Assembly: GCA_035285325.1 (NCBI GenBank)
Contig: JAYKJB010000075.1
Coordinates: 1 to 58,956 of the forward strand
Length of the DNA: 58,956 bases
From: Candidatus Sericytochromatia bacterium
GTDB lineage: Bacteria > Cyanobacteriota > Sericytochromatia > S15B-MN24 > JAQBPE01
Direction: 5' to 3'
How positions within the stretch are numbered: the first letter of the stretch is position 1; every line of letters starts with the position of its first letter. Shown piece after piece: positions 8,677 to 18,019 of this stretch. A model generated the notes under the pieces. The model was not told where the DNA came from. It was given only the letters and a program-made list of their open reading frames with translations, and made no database searches. A program made the position numbers and the translations under genes.

Positions 8677-11600
8677 TCAGAAATAGGTGCCCATATCGAA
8701 GTACAGCGTGGGGGTCGGGGACACCCCACCCAGCCCGGGCAACACCCCCTGAGCGACCCCGAAACGCGCCACCCCACTGGAATCGTTGAAGGCATTCAGC
8801 CCGGGCCAGGCCATGCGCCAGACGGTCGCGATCGGGTTGGTGTTGAGCGGGTTGTTGCTGATCTTGAAATTCAGGCGAAATTCGGCCCCAAGGCCGAGCC
8901 GCAGGGCCTCGGAGGTGGGCCAGCGCGACGCCCCCTGGCTGGGCGCCGCACCGGGCAAGGTAGCCCAGTCGGCATTCCAGGCCAGACCGGCATCGCTGAA
9001 GACCGCCGCGCCCAGACGTTCGGCAAACAGCGGCAAGGTTCCTGCGCCGTGCTGCAGTTCAAGCAGCGGAAAGCGATATTCGGCCGAGGCCAGGGCCGCG
9101 ACATTGCCGTTGACGGAGGCCAGCGGATAGCCACGCAGCCCGATCAGCACATCGTCGGGATCCGCCGCCACGCGGATGTCCGGTGAACCGTTCGGATTGA
9201 CGGGACGGGTTCCGCCCAGAAAGAAGTCGCCCTGCGGCTTGCCCAGATTGAGGCCCCCCAGCCCCCGAAAGGCAAGCACGTGGTGGGTCAGCGGCAGCGG
9301 GACAAAACGACGATAGTCGAGGAAGCCCTTGTAGTAGTCGACCTCCGAACCGAGCCAGGGATGAGCCACCTCGAGACCCGCCGAACCCAGCGAGCCATAC
9401 TCGGGCGAGACCGAGTAGCCGAAGCGCCCGTTGTCGTTGAAGCGGTAGACGTAGCTGAGGCTGTGGGCACGGCCGGCCGGAGGCAGGACGCGGGCTTGCT
9501 TCAGCGGCGCCGCCAGCGCCTCGGGAGTGAGGTCCTGAATCAGCCGCACGTTCAGGTTGAGGGCATGCACGTCCCCGGTCTGGTAACTGGCATTGGTGAG
9601 GGGGGACGGCAGGTTGTTCCAGCCCAGGCCCAGGCTGAGGTTGGCAAAGCGCTGGAACGGCGTCAGGACCGAGCCATCCCGCAGCGGGACCGAGTAGCGC
9701 ATCGGATACCAGTTGGCGAAGGCATTCACGTTGGTGTCGTACTGGGTGTTCTGGTAAAGAAAGGTGCCCAGGGTGCGGTCGAACAGCGAGAACCCCTGGA
9801 AGGTGTTGGTATCCGGGTCCAGATAGCCATCACCCTGCAGGCTCCAACCCGCATGCGCGAAGAACAGGTTGGTGATCAGCACGTCGTAGCCCAACGTGAA
9901 GGCCCCGATCGAGGCCGGCGTGGCCTGGTAAAGCGGCAGCCAGAACTTGGGCAGCAGGGACGGCCAGGGGCTGTACGGCGAGCTCGGATAGGTCTCCCGC
10001 TGGCGGTGGACGTAGGGAACCACGCTCGGATCGGCCGTCGGGTGCGGCACCGGGCGCCAGCTGTCCGGCGTGAAGGGCAGGGTGTGAATGTCGAAGCCCA
10101 GGCCGCGACAGTAGGCCATGGCGATTTCCTGTCCATCAGGACGGATGGCGGGCTCGCAGACGCCGGTCAGGACGTTGGTGACCTGCCACAGGTTGCGCGC
10201 TTGCCAGTCGTAGGCAAACAGGTTGAAGACCCCGCCCTCACGGTCCGACGCGAACACGATGTAGCGGCCATCGGGCGTCCAGACCGGTCCAATGTCGACG
10301 GCGTCATCCTTCCAGAGCGGCGCGGCTTGCCCCGTGGCGGTGTCGAGCAGGAACAGGTCGCGGGAGCTGCCGCGCCAGGCGGAAAAGACCGCGTGGCGAT
10401 CGTCCGGGCTCCAGCGCGGTGCGGTGATCTGGGTGTGGTCCTGCAACTGGGTGAGCCGCCGCAGCAGCTTGCCCTCTCGGTCGAGCAAGACCAGATCGTT
10501 CTGTCCCTTGCCGTTCTGCACAGCCAGAATGCGGGTTCCGTCGCGGCTCAGCCCCGGCTGTCCGAGGCGGGCGAACTGCGTCAGGTTCTTGCGCTCGCCC
10601 GTCACGAAGTCATGGAGGAAGACGTCCTCGAAACTGCTGTAGTTGTTGCGGCCGTGGCTGTCGGAGAAGAGCATGGCCCGACCGTCCGGCGTCAGGTCGT
10701 AACATCCGACGTGGCTCTTGCGCGCCAGCGGCACGAGTTGCGGCTGCCCATCCCGAATGCCCACCCGCTCCTTGAGCATGGCCGGGCCGTGGCGCAGGCC
10801 TTCCACGAAAATCAGGTGCCCGTTCGGCAGATAGGCCGGATGGCGGTGGTGCATGCCGGAGGTCGTGACGGCCGTGGTGAGCGTGACCGGACGCCGGCGG
10901 ATCGCGGCGATCTGGGCCCTGGCGCGGCGCTTGATCCAGTGGATCGTCTCATCCCAGATCTGCTGCGCGTCTCGCCCCCCGAGCACCCTGGCCACGGCCG
11001 CGTCGATGCCGAGCCAGGGCGCCTCCCCGTAGGCGCGCGCGATCGCCGCGGGCTTGTCCGCGCCATAGCGCTGCACGATGTACTTGTAGAAGAAGGTGCC
11101 ATAGACGTAAGGGGCATCCCCTCCCGGAAAGTCGGTCATGTGGTAGGTAGCGGCCTGGTCGATGGTCAGCAGGCGCCCTTCCAGCACGTCCCCCCGCAGG
11201 TACATGTCGAAGTAGCCGTCGTTGCCGCGTCCGCCGCGGCCCTGGTTGGTGAACATCGACTCGGTCGTGACGGCCAGCCCTTCGATCAGGAAGGTGGGCT
11301 GGAACAGGTTGGGAAACAGAAAGCGCCCGAAGATCCGGTTGAGCGCGGCCGTGGGGCCGCTGACCGTCTCGAAATGGAGCGCGTGGGTGTACTCGTGGGT
11401 GATCACGAGCTTGAGCCAGTCGTCGTAGCGGCCCCACATGAAATCCGCATCGGGGGCGGTCAGGTACACGTACATGGCACTGGTCACGTAGGGCAGGGCC
11501 AGGCCATTGACCGTGTCCTCGTGATCGAACAGGGTCAGTTCCGTCTTTTGCAGGGGCTGGGTGCCGAAGTAGGCCGAGACACGGTCATGGGCCTCCTCCG

Positions 11601-11826
11601 CGAACTGGGCGGCCTTCTGGGCGATCGCCTCGTAGCCCTCCGGGTAGTGGACGTGGAAGTGCGGCGTGTCCAGGGTGTGCATGCGGATGTTGGGGTCGAG
11701 CGTGGCCGCCTGCCCCGGCGCGGCCAGCCAGGCGGCCCAGCCCAGGACCAGGCCGGCGAACCCGTTCAGCAGGCGCTGGGGCGCCCCGGCTCCGAATCTT
11801 TGCGTGCGTCTCGATGACCATCCCAC
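8677..11826 (-). CDS. Metallopeptidase-TolB propeller-Omp85-like barrel fusion protein, copy 1
   Basis: A 1049-residue exported protein with three parts. After a signal peptide (cleavage near PGQA-AT, residue 40) comes a gluzincin-type peptidase domain: H144-E-Y-T-H148, with the third zinc ligand likely E182 in FLIEGLAV, 34 residues after H148. Residues about 320-620 form a TolB-like beta-propeller with repeated SPDGR/PDGRYIVFASD motifs. The last 400 residues look like an outer-membrane barrel: the Omp85 hallmark L-R-G-Y at about 897-900, then EYRFPL and VFSDAGLAWN, and a final strand ending in Phe. This suggests a surface or periplasmic peptidase anchored by its own barrel. The start is GTG 11826 with a weak ribosome binding site. 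A paralogue lies at 14126-17047. The Omp85 assignment is by motif only. Confidence 0.8.
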   Translation of the reverse strand: MGWSSRRTQRFGAGAPQRLLNGFAGLVLGWAAWLAAPGQAATLDPNIRMHTLDTPHFHVHYPEGYEAIAQKAAQFAEEAHDRVSAYFGTQPLQKTELTLFDHEDTVNGLALPYVTSAMYVYLTAPDADFMWGRYDDWLKLVITHEYTHALHFETVSGPTAALNRIFGRFLFPNLFQPTFLIEGLAVTTESMFTNQGRGGRGNDGYFDMYLRGDVLEGRLLTIDQAATYHMTDFPGGDAPYVYGTFFYKYIVQRYGADKPAAIARAYGEAPWLGIDAAVARVLGGRDAQQIWDETIHWIKRRARAQIAAIRRRPVTLTTAVTTSGMHHRHPAYLPNGHLIFVEGLRHGPAMLKERVGIRDGQPQLVPLARKSHVGCYDLTPDGRAMLFSDSHGRNNYSSFEDVFLHDFVTGERKNLTQFARLGQPGLSRDGTRILAVQNGKGQNDLVLLDREGKLLRRLTQLQDHTQITAPRWSPDDRHAVFSAWRGSSRDLFLLDTATGQAAPLWKDDAVDIGPVWTPDGRYIVFASDREGGVFNLFAYDWQARNLWQVTNVLTGVCEPAIRPDGQEIAMAYCRGLGFDIHTLPFTPDSWRPVPHPTADPSVVPYVHRQRETYPSSPYSPWPSLLPKFWLPLYQATPASIGAFTLGYDVLITNLFFAHAGWSLQGDGYLDPDTNTFQGFSLFDRTLGTFLYQNTQYDTNVNAFANWYPMRYSVPLRDGSVLTPFQRFANLSLGLGWNNLPSPLTNASYQTGDVHALNLNVRLIQDLTPEALAAPLKQARVLPPAGRAHSLSYVYRFNDNGRFGYSVSPEYGSLGSAGLEVAHPWLGSEVDYYKGFLDYRRFVPLPLTHHVLAFRGLGGLNLGKPQGDFFLGGTRPVNPNGSPDIRVAADPDDVLIGLRGYPLASVNGNVAALASAEYRFPLLELQHGAGTLPLFAERLGAAVFSDAGLAWNADWATLPGAAPSQGASRWPTSEALRLGLGAEFRLNFKISNNPLNTNPIATVWRMAWPGLNAFNDSSGVARFGVAQGVLPGLGGVSPTPTLYFDMGTYF

Positions 11827-11936
11827 ATCCCCATGTTGCCCACCCGGCGGGGCCGCTTACCAGCTCGCCTGGAGGAACCTCGCACTGTCGTTTGGTTTAC
11901 ATTCCTTCACAAAAGACCTACCATGACCTCAGGACC

Positions 11937-14018
11937 ATGCGACAAGACAGAGAAGGCAAAACAAGCCACCTCTTGCGCTGCGGGGCTGTTGCGATCGCCT
12001 ACCTGGCGCTGGCGGCAGTCGGCAACAGTCTGGCGCTGCCGAGCAACCCGATTGCCGGCATCTGGCTACCGGCCGGCCTGTCCCTGGCGGCGGTGCTGCG
12101 TTTCGGCGTGGGCATCTGGCCGGCCATCATGGTCGCGGCCACCCTCGACGCCCTCCACTACATGGGCGGGGGCACGCCCGACGCGATGGGCTGGCCGACT
12201 CGCCTGGGGGCAAGCCTGGTGGTGGGCACGGGCGCCACCTTGCAGGCCCTGCTGGGTGCCTGGATGGTCCGCCGACGGGGCTTTCGCCCCCAGCTCGCTC
12301 GTGTCGAGGACGTCTTTTCGCTGCTGGTGCTGGGCGGGTTGGTGGCCTGCACCGTGAACGCCTCACTGGGAACGGCCATGCTCACCTGGGCAGGCTCGGA
12401 GGCGGCCGCCGACTGGCAACAAAACTGGCTGAACTGGTGGCTTTCGGACACCGTGGGCGTCATGACGATCGCGCCCCTATGCTTCCTTTTCTCGTTGCCT
12501 CAACACCGCTTGGAGGACACGAGCCTGGCCGAACGAGCGCTGTGGGGGGTGGGCATGGTCGCCGTGGCCACGATCAATGTCGAGCCGGGCGCCCCCTTGC
12601 CGTTTCTGTTCGTGCCCCTGCTGGTGTGGGCGCCGCTGCGCCTGGGCCCGCGCGTGACCGTGACGGCGCTGGCCACGCTGGCCGTCTTCGCCGTCTTTGC
12701 CACCCACTTTGGCATGGGCCCCTTCGTCAAGCCCACGCGCATGGAATCGCTGTTGTTGCTGCACCGCTTCCTGGCCTCGATCTGCCTGCCGACCCTGGTG
12801 CTGATGGCGGCCCTGTCCTCGCGCCAGCGCATCGAGGATGAGCTGCGCGCCGCCTCGTCGCTGCTTGGCAGCGTGGTCGACAACATTCCCGACCTGGTCT
12901 TTCTCAAGGAGGCACCCTCGCTGCGCTACGCCCTGGTCAATCGGGCACTCACCCAGATCGCCCAGCGCCCGCGGGAGCTCTGGCTCGGCCGAAGCGATGC
13001 GGACCTGTTCCAGGCGCCGGAGGTGGAAGCTTGGCAGGCCACGGACCGCCAGACGCTGGAAAATCGCCAGCTGGTCGAGCTGCCCCAAGAGACCTGGCAG
13101 ACCCCGACCGGGGCGCGTCATTTCCGCACCAAGAAGGTGCCCGTGCTGGACGCGAACGGACACGTGACCCACCTGCTCGGCATCTCCTCCGACATCACCG
13201 AGTTGAAGGCGGCGGAGGCCCACATCCAGGCCCTGAATGCCCAGCTGGCCGCGCAGGTGGAGCATCTGCGCACCGCCAACATGCGCCTGCGGGAACTCGA
13301 TACCCTGAAAAGCAATTTCGTCAGTTCGGTCTCACACGAGCTGCGCACTCCACTGACCTCGATCAAGGGCTATGCCGAATTCCTCGAAGACGGTCTGGCG
13401 GGGGCCTTGACGCCGGAACAGCAGGCCTTTTTGAGTCAGATCCAGAGCAGCACCACGCGCCTGGAGCGGCTGGTCGACGACCTGCTCGATTTCGCGCGCA
13501 TGGACGCCGGCACCTTCAGCCTGCGGCTGGACACCGTCGACCTGCGCCACACGCTGGCACGCGCGGCCGAGAGCCTGCAGCCGCTGATCGGCGAGGCCCG
13601 CCTGAGCCTGGAAACGCAGGCACCTGATACTCCGCTGCTGGTCCGCATGGACGCCCAGCGCATCGAGCAGGTGCTGATCAACCTGCTCAACAACGCCGTC
13701 AAGTTCACCCCGCCCGGCGGGAAGATCCGGATCGAACTCCGGCAAGAGAATACCCAGGCCCGCTGCGAGGTCTCCGACACCGGCCCCGGAGTGGCCGAGG
13801 CCGATCTGCCGCGCCTGTTCCGTCGCTTCAGTCAGATCGATGGACGCGGCATCGGCACCGGGCTGGGCCTCAGCATCAGCCAGGCCCTGGTGGTGGCGCA
13901 CGGGGGCGAGATGGGGGTGCGCAGCGAGCTGGGTCAGGGCTCGACCTTCTGGTTCAACCTGCCCCTGGCCGGCCCGTCCCTCCCGCCAGAACCCAGCCCG
14001 CACGGGGGCGACGCCTGA
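11937..14018 (+). CDS. MASE1-PAS sensor histidine kinase
   Basis: A 693-residue membrane histidine kinase. The N-terminal third is a MASE1-type sensor of about eight membrane helices (NPIAGIWLPAGLSLA near the start is the typical signature). A PAS domain follows (LLGSVVDNIPDLVFLKE to GISSDITE), then a short coiled coil, the HisKA domain with the phosphoacceptor H467 in SVSHELRTPL, and the ATPase domain with N box (NLLNNAVKFTP), G1 (DTGPGV) and G2 (GTGLGLSISQAL). Start ATG 11937 has only a short-spaced CAGGA; the frame stays open back to 11814. No response regulator is adjacent. It is divergent from one peptidase-barrel gene and convergent with the other, so regulation of them is possible but unproven. 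Confidence 0.88.
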   Translation: MRQDREGKTSHLLRCGAVAIAYLALAAVGNSLALPSNPIAGIWLPAGLSLAAVLRFGVGIWPAIMVAATLDALHYMGGGTPDAMGWPTRLGASLVVGTGATLQALLGAWMVRRRGFRPQLARVEDVFSLLVLGGLVACTVNASLGTAMLTWAGSEAAADWQQNWLNWWLSDTVGVMTIAPLCFLFSLPQHRLEDTSLAERALWGVGMVAVATINVEPGAPLPFLFVPLLVWAPLRLGPRVTVTALATLAVFAVFATHFGMGPFVKPTRMESLLLLHRFLASICLPTLVLMAALSSRQRIEDELRAASSLLGSVVDNIPDLVFLKEAPSLRYALVNRALTQIAQRPRELWLGRSDADLFQAPEVEAWQATDRQTLENRQLVELPQETWQTPTGARHFRTKKVPVLDANGHVTHLLGISSDITELKAAEAHIQALNAQLAAQVEHLRTANMRLRELDTLKSNFVSSVSHELRTPLTSIKGYAEFLEDGLAGALTPEQQAFLSQIQSSTTRLERLVDDLLDFARMDAGTFSLRLDTVDLRHTLARAAESLQPLIGEARLSLETQAPDTPLLVRMDAQRIEQVLINLLNNAVKFTPPGGKIRIELRQENTQARCEVSDTGPGVAEADLPRLFRRFSQIDGRGIGTGLGLSISQALVVAHGGEMGVRSELGQGSTFWFNLPLAGPSLPPEPSPHGGDA

Positions 14019-14125
14019 GCGAGCCCGTCCCGGCCTGCCCCCCACGCACGCCGCGGGGGCGCCCCACACGCTCACCCGGGGGAGCAGCACGCCCGCGCTT
14101 CCGGCGCCGGCGGTTGCCCCGCCGC

Positions 14126-17047
14126 TCAGAAATACGAACCGAGCTCGGCGTAGGCCGTCGGCCAGAGCAGCCCACTGCCCGGATTGACCAGGCCCTGGCC
14201 GACGCCCAGCCGCAGTTCGGTGGGCGCCTGCTGCACGTGGGTCTGCGCGCGCAACTCGAAGCCGGTGTCCAGCAAGCTGCGGCGCCAATCGAATGGCCCG
14301 CCCCAGGCCTGCCCGGCCTCCAGGAAGGCCGCCCCGTGCAGGTTGCGCAAGAATAACGGGAACACGCCGACGCCCCGCTGCACCGCCAGCAACGGGAAAC
14401 GCCATTCGACCGACAGCGAGGCGGCGTTGGGCCCGCGCTGGGTGGCGAAGCCATAGCCGCGCAGCGGCACGCCCCGGGTGCCCACGCCGCTGGCCGTGCG
14501 CAGATCCACGTTCGACAGCAAGGTGGCCGAATCCGCGCCGCCCAGGAAGAAGTCGCCCGCCTCGCGGCTGCCGCCATTGCTGCCGACGGACAGGCGGGTG
14601 GCCAGGACGTGATGGGTCCAGGGCAGCGGCGTGTAGCGTCGCCAGTCGAGCCAGATGCGATCGAAGGCGTAGGCCGAGCCCAGGGCAGGCACGGCCTTCT
14701 CGTAACCGAGCGTGGCCAGGTTGCCGCCCTCCGGACTCACGGAATAGGCAAACTTGTAGTTGTCGGCGAAGCGATAGGTGAGCGAGAGCGTGTTGGTCTG
14801 CCCCGTGCGCGGCCGGATCTCGGCCGGCAAACCCAGCGCGGCCACCTCGCTGATATCGCTCAGATGCTGCGCATTGAAGGCGAAGGTCAGCGTATCACCG
14901 GTGGCCCACTGGTTCTGAAGGAAGATGCTGGGCAGGCCCGGGAAGGTGGCCGACACCCCTTGATACTGCCCCCGCTGGACCACCTGATGGGCCTTGCCCT
15001 CATGGACCGGGGCGGAGATCAAGGTGCTGTCGGTCGCAAACACCGAGAGGCTCGGGAAGAAGACCTCGTTGCTGTAACTCAGGGAATAGAACGGCCGCCC
15101 CGACAGCAGCCCCAGGCCCACCGCGCCGAAGGCGAAGTGCTGCATCAGCACGTCCTGGCCGAAGGTCTGAAAGCCCCAAACGGGGCCCCGCTCGTCGAGA
15201 AAGCCGAAGGGCGCCCAGGTCTTGGGGCGAAAGCTGGGCCAGGCGTCATAGGGCACCAGCGGGAACGCCGCCGCCTCGACCTGCGGGGCAGGCTGCCGGG
15301 GAGGGGGCTCGGCCGGGCGCGGGCGTGGCAACGCCTGTAAGCGGGCGGGCTCGAACGGCAGGGTGACGATGTCCCAGCCCGGCAGGCTGTAACTGGCCGC
15401 CGCGATCGTCTTGCCATCCGGGCTCACGACCGGCTCGATCAGGCCTCCGAGCACGTTGCTGAGGCGCAACAGGCGCCCCGTGCGCATGTCGTGGGCATAC
15501 AGGTTGAACACCCCGTCGCGGTCCGAGGAAAAGACCAGGTAGCGCCCATCCGGGCTCCAGGCGGGGTCCTGATCGACCGCGCGATCGCGCCACAGTGGCC
15601 GCATCCGCCCGCTGGACGGGTCGACCAGGTACAGATCGCGCCCGCCGTCCCGCCAGGCGGAGACCGCGATCAGATCCCGGCGCGGATGCCAGGCCGGCGA
15701 AGAAAACTGGGAGCGGTCGTTCAGGCGCACCAGGTCCTGGCGGCGCGTGCCGTCGCTGCGCAGCTTCACCAGGGCGGTCTGGCCGCCGCCGTTCTGCACC
15801 GCCACCAGCCAACGCCCATCCGGGCTGACGGTCGGCATGTCGAGCCGCGCCCGGGTCGAGAGACGCTCCAGCTTCTTCTGCTTCACATCGAAGCGGAACA
15901 GATCCTCATAGCCGGTGAAACGGTTGTCGTCCCAGTTGCGGGCGTGATACAGCCAGTGACCATCAGGCGAGGGCTCCCAGCTGCCGAACGGGCTCTTGCT
16001 CATCAGGCGTCGGGGCTTGGCCGCCGCCTCCCGCCGCATGACCTGGGCGAAGCCGTGCCCGCTCCATTCGGCCCAGGTCAGCGCACCATCGGGCAGGAAG
16101 CGTGGATGGCGGTGGTGCATGCCGCCCTCCGTCACCGCCGTGAGGGGCGTGAGCGGGCCGCGCGCGAGGATCGCCTGGCGCTCGGCCAGGGCCTCGGCCG
16201 TCAGGGATTGCTGAAGTTCGGCCCAGAGCGCCTGGCTGTCCTTGCCCGTGAGCGTCTTCAGCTCGTCGTCGAGCCCCCAGGTGCCCACGAAGGGGTTGGC
16301 GGCGTGGGCATGGGCGAGCCGCGCCGGGGCATCGGCCCCGTAGCGTTCGGCCAGGTGGCGGTAAAAGGCGGCGCCATACACGTAGGGCAACTCGCCCCCC
16401 GGGTGGTCGATCGTGAAATAGCCGCAGGCCTGGTCGATGCCCACCAGCTTGCCCGCCAGGGCGGCCTGGCGCAGGTACATGCGGTAGGCGCTGTCGCGCC
16501 CTCGCCCGCCGCTCGACCAGCGCGTCTCGGTGTGTACGGCCAGTCCTTCGATCAGGAAGATCGGCTGGATCATGTTGGGGAAGTAGCTGCGGCCGAAGAC
16601 CCGGTTGACCAGAGCCGCCAGGCCTTCGGTCTTTTCCATGTGCAGCACATGGGTGTACTCGTGCAGCAACAGGTCGCGCAGCCAGCTGTCGTAGCGACTC
16701 ATGAGCTGGTCGCTGGGCGGGCTGCTCAGGTAGATGAAGATCTGGTTGTTGGGCAGCGGAAAGCCGAAGCCGTTGGTGGTGTCTTCCGAATCGAGCAGCG
16801 TCAACTCGGTGCGCTGGGCCGGCTCCGAACGCAGGTAAGGCGCCAGCAGCTGGTGGGCCTCCTCGGCGTAGCCCGCGGCCAGGCGGGCGATCGCCATGTG
16901 CTCGGCCGGAAAGTTCACGCGGAAATGCGGCGTGACGATGGTCTGCCACTGGATGGACGGATCGAAGATGGTGGCCGCGCGCGCCTGGGAAGGGACCAGA
17001 AGCAGACTCACAGCCAGGGCAGAGAGGCAGGAAGCAAGGCGTGGCAC
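14126..17047 (-). CDS. Metallopeptidase-TolB propeller-Omp85-like barrel fusion protein, copy 2
   Basis: A 973-residue paralogue of the protein at 8677-11826 with the same three parts. The signal peptide ends near ARA-AT (residue 24). The peptidase site is H129-E-Y-T-H133 with E167 in FLIEGLAV, the same 34-residue spacing as copy 1. The propeller carries SPDGRWLVAV, SPDGRYLVFSSD and SPDGKTIAAA repeats. A Pro-rich linker precedes the barrel, which holds L-R-G-Y (about 862-865), EWRFPL and AAFLEAGQAW and ends SYF. Start is GTG 17047 with a G-rich stretch upstream. The copies are clearly homologous along their whole length but much diverged, so the duplication is old. All zinc ligands are intact in both. 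Confidence 0.8.
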   Translation of the reverse strand: MPRLASCLSALAVSLLLVPSQARAATIFDPSIQWQTIVTPHFRVNFPAEHMAIARLAAGYAEEAHQLLAPYLRSEPAQRTELTLLDSEDTTNGFGFPLPNNQIFIYLSSPPSDQLMSRYDSWLRDLLLHEYTHVLHMEKTEGLAALVNRVFGRSYFPNMIQPIFLIEGLAVHTETRWSSGGRGRDSAYRMYLRQAALAGKLVGIDQACGYFTIDHPGGELPYVYGAAFYRHLAERYGADAPARLAHAHAANPFVGTWGLDDELKTLTGKDSQALWAELQQSLTAEALAERQAILARGPLTPLTAVTEGGMHHRHPRFLPDGALTWAEWSGHGFAQVMRREAAAKPRRLMSKSPFGSWEPSPDGHWLYHARNWDDNRFTGYEDLFRFDVKQKKLERLSTRARLDMPTVSPDGRWLVAVQNGGGQTALVKLRSDGTRRQDLVRLNDRSQFSSPAWHPRRDLIAVSAWRDGGRDLYLVDPSSGRMRPLWRDRAVDQDPAWSPDGRYLVFSSDRDGVFNLYAHDMRTGRLLRLSNVLGGLIEPVVSPDGKTIAAASYSLPGWDIVTLPFEPARLQALPRPRPAEPPPRQPAPQVEAAAFPLVPYDAWPSFRPKTWAPFGFLDERGPVWGFQTFGQDVLMQHFAFGAVGLGLLSGRPFYSLSYSNEVFFPSLSVFATDSTLISAPVHEGKAHQVVQRGQYQGVSATFPGLPSIFLQNQWATGDTLTFAFNAQHLSDISEVAALGLPAEIRPRTGQTNTLSLTYRFADNYKFAYSVSPEGGNLATLGYEKAVPALGSAYAFDRIWLDWRRYTPLPWTHHVLATRLSVGSNGGSREAGDFFLGGADSATLLSNVDLRTASGVGTRGVPLRGYGFATQRGPNAASLSVEWRFPLLAVQRGVGVFPLFLRNLHGAAFLEAGQAWGGPFDWRRSLLDTGFELRAQTHVQQAPTELRLGVGQGLVNPGSGLLWPTAYAELGSYF

Positions 17048-17124
17048 GCCCCCACTTTAGCGCATGGGACGGGTCCTGCCCACCGAGCCATGCGCGCCGC
17101 CGCGGTAACCGCGCCGAGAGAAAA

Positions 17125-17152
17125 CGGCCCCTGCTCCGGGGAGCAGGGGCCG
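17125..17152 (-). terminator. Rho-independent terminator of the exported protein gene at 17176
   Basis: A perfect 12-bp GC-rich stem (17125-17136 with 17141-17152) and a 4-nt loop. On the minus strand it is followed by GTTTTCTC, a short U tract. It lies 23 nt beyond the stop of the leftward gene at 17176-17886. Confidence 0.8.
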
Positions 17153-17175
17153 CCTGATTCACCTCAGCGCGCGCT

Positions 17176-17886
17176 TCAGCGCCAGCCGACGTGGCCCGTC
17201 ACGGCAATCGTGCCGACGGTCAGGCCCGTGGCGGGAGCGACCGTCACGTTGGCCAGGTTGAAGTCCACGTGGGCCGTGGAACTGGGCGACAGACGAGCAC
17301 CCAGCATGATCGGCGCCGCGATCGCCCCGCCGGTCATGGCATACGACGGCATGATGGTTCCCAGCACGCTCCAGGCGGGCGAGACGGGATACTGCACGCC
17401 CACGTCGGCCCCGACCGTGGCATTGTTCATCGGGTTCAACAGTGCCGGGGCGCGGAAGTTGGGCGATACCGAGACCATCGCCGAGCCCATGTCCCAGGTG
17501 AGAGGCACGGCCACGCCCAGGCCACCCACCGCCATGGCCGCACCAATGCCGTTCAACGCGGTGTTGACCGCCACGGAAGCCGCCATGCTGCCCATCCGAG
17601 ACAGCGGGTACTTGTAGGCGCCGGCCAGGTTGATGCCGGTCCCGAGACCGCCCGCGAGCGCGAAGGCGCCGCCCAGGCCGAGGCCGAGCTCACCACCGCC
17701 CATGGCCGTGGCGTAATTGATGGAATTGCCGGGGCCCGAGGCTGACACGTAGCTGACGCCCTTCGAGAGCACCGCGGCGGTGTTCTGGCCGAGGTACGAG
17801 GTGGGCGCATCTTGAGTGAAAGCCAGGGCAGGCGACGCGCTCAACACGGCGGCCGCGACAGCGAGAGCAGAAATCCGTCCGAACAT
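17176..17886 (-). CDS. Exported protein, possible small outer-membrane beta-barrel
   Basis: Start ATG 17886 has AAGGA at good distance; the frame is open 16 codons further but without a better site. The 236-residue product begins with a clean signal peptide (MFGRISALAVAAAVLSASPALA). The mature part is rich in Gly, Ala, Ser and Val, with alternating polar and hydrophobic residues and many G-x-G turns (GGGELGLGLGG, VGADVGVQYP, IMLGARLSPSSTAHVDFNL), and ends in a strand closing with GHVGWR. This suggests an 8- to 12-stranded barrel of the outer membrane. I do not recognise the family. The gene has its own terminator and stands as a single unit. Confidence 0.7.
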   Translation of the reverse strand: MFGRISALAVAAAVLSASPALAFTQDAPTSYLGQNTAAVLSKGVSYVSASGPGNSINYATAMGGGELGLGLGGAFALAGGLGTGINLAGAYKYPLSRMGSMAASVAVNTALNGIGAAMAVGGLGVAVPLTWDMGSAMVSVSPNFRAPALLNPMNNATVGADVGVQYPVSPAWSVLGTIMPSYAMTGGAIAAPIMLGARLSPSSTAHVDFNLANVTVAPATGLTVGTIAVTGHVGWR

Positions 17887-17935
17887 GGTGCTACCATCCT
17901 TTCTGTAGGTCACGCAACGAATCGGTGCACGCACC

Positions 17936-17963
17936 CCCTCACCTGAAACGGCTCAGGTGAGGG
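17936..17963. repeat. 11-bp perfect inverted repeat upstream of the exported protein gene
   Basis: CCCTCACCTGA (17936-17946) and its reverse complement (17953-17963) with a 6-nt spacer. It sits about 50 bp before the start of the leftward gene at 17886 and just beyond the end of the leftward gene at 18020. There is no T tract on either side, so it may be a weak terminator, an mRNA leader hairpin or an operator. Confidence 0.5.
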
Positions 17964-18019
17964 CTTCGGCTATGGGGGGGGAATTCGCCATTGAATCCTC
18001 CTCTTTCTGTGAGTGGAGC

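Noticed and set aside
6702-8789. A 695-codon plus-strand open frame
   Set aside because: Antisense to a clear PLP decarboxylase; composition is that of a shadow frame.
9280-11817. An 845-codon plus-strand open frame opposite the first peptidase-barrel gene
   Set aside because: The minus-strand protein has a signal peptide, a zinc peptidase motif and propeller repeats; the plus-strand translation is rich in Arg, Gln, Val and His with no recognisable domains, the usual look of an antisense frame in GC-rich DNA.
15491-17617. A 708-codon plus-strand open frame opposite the second peptidase-barrel gene
   Set aside because: Same reason as above; it also runs through a terminator hairpin and the antisense of another signal-peptide gene.
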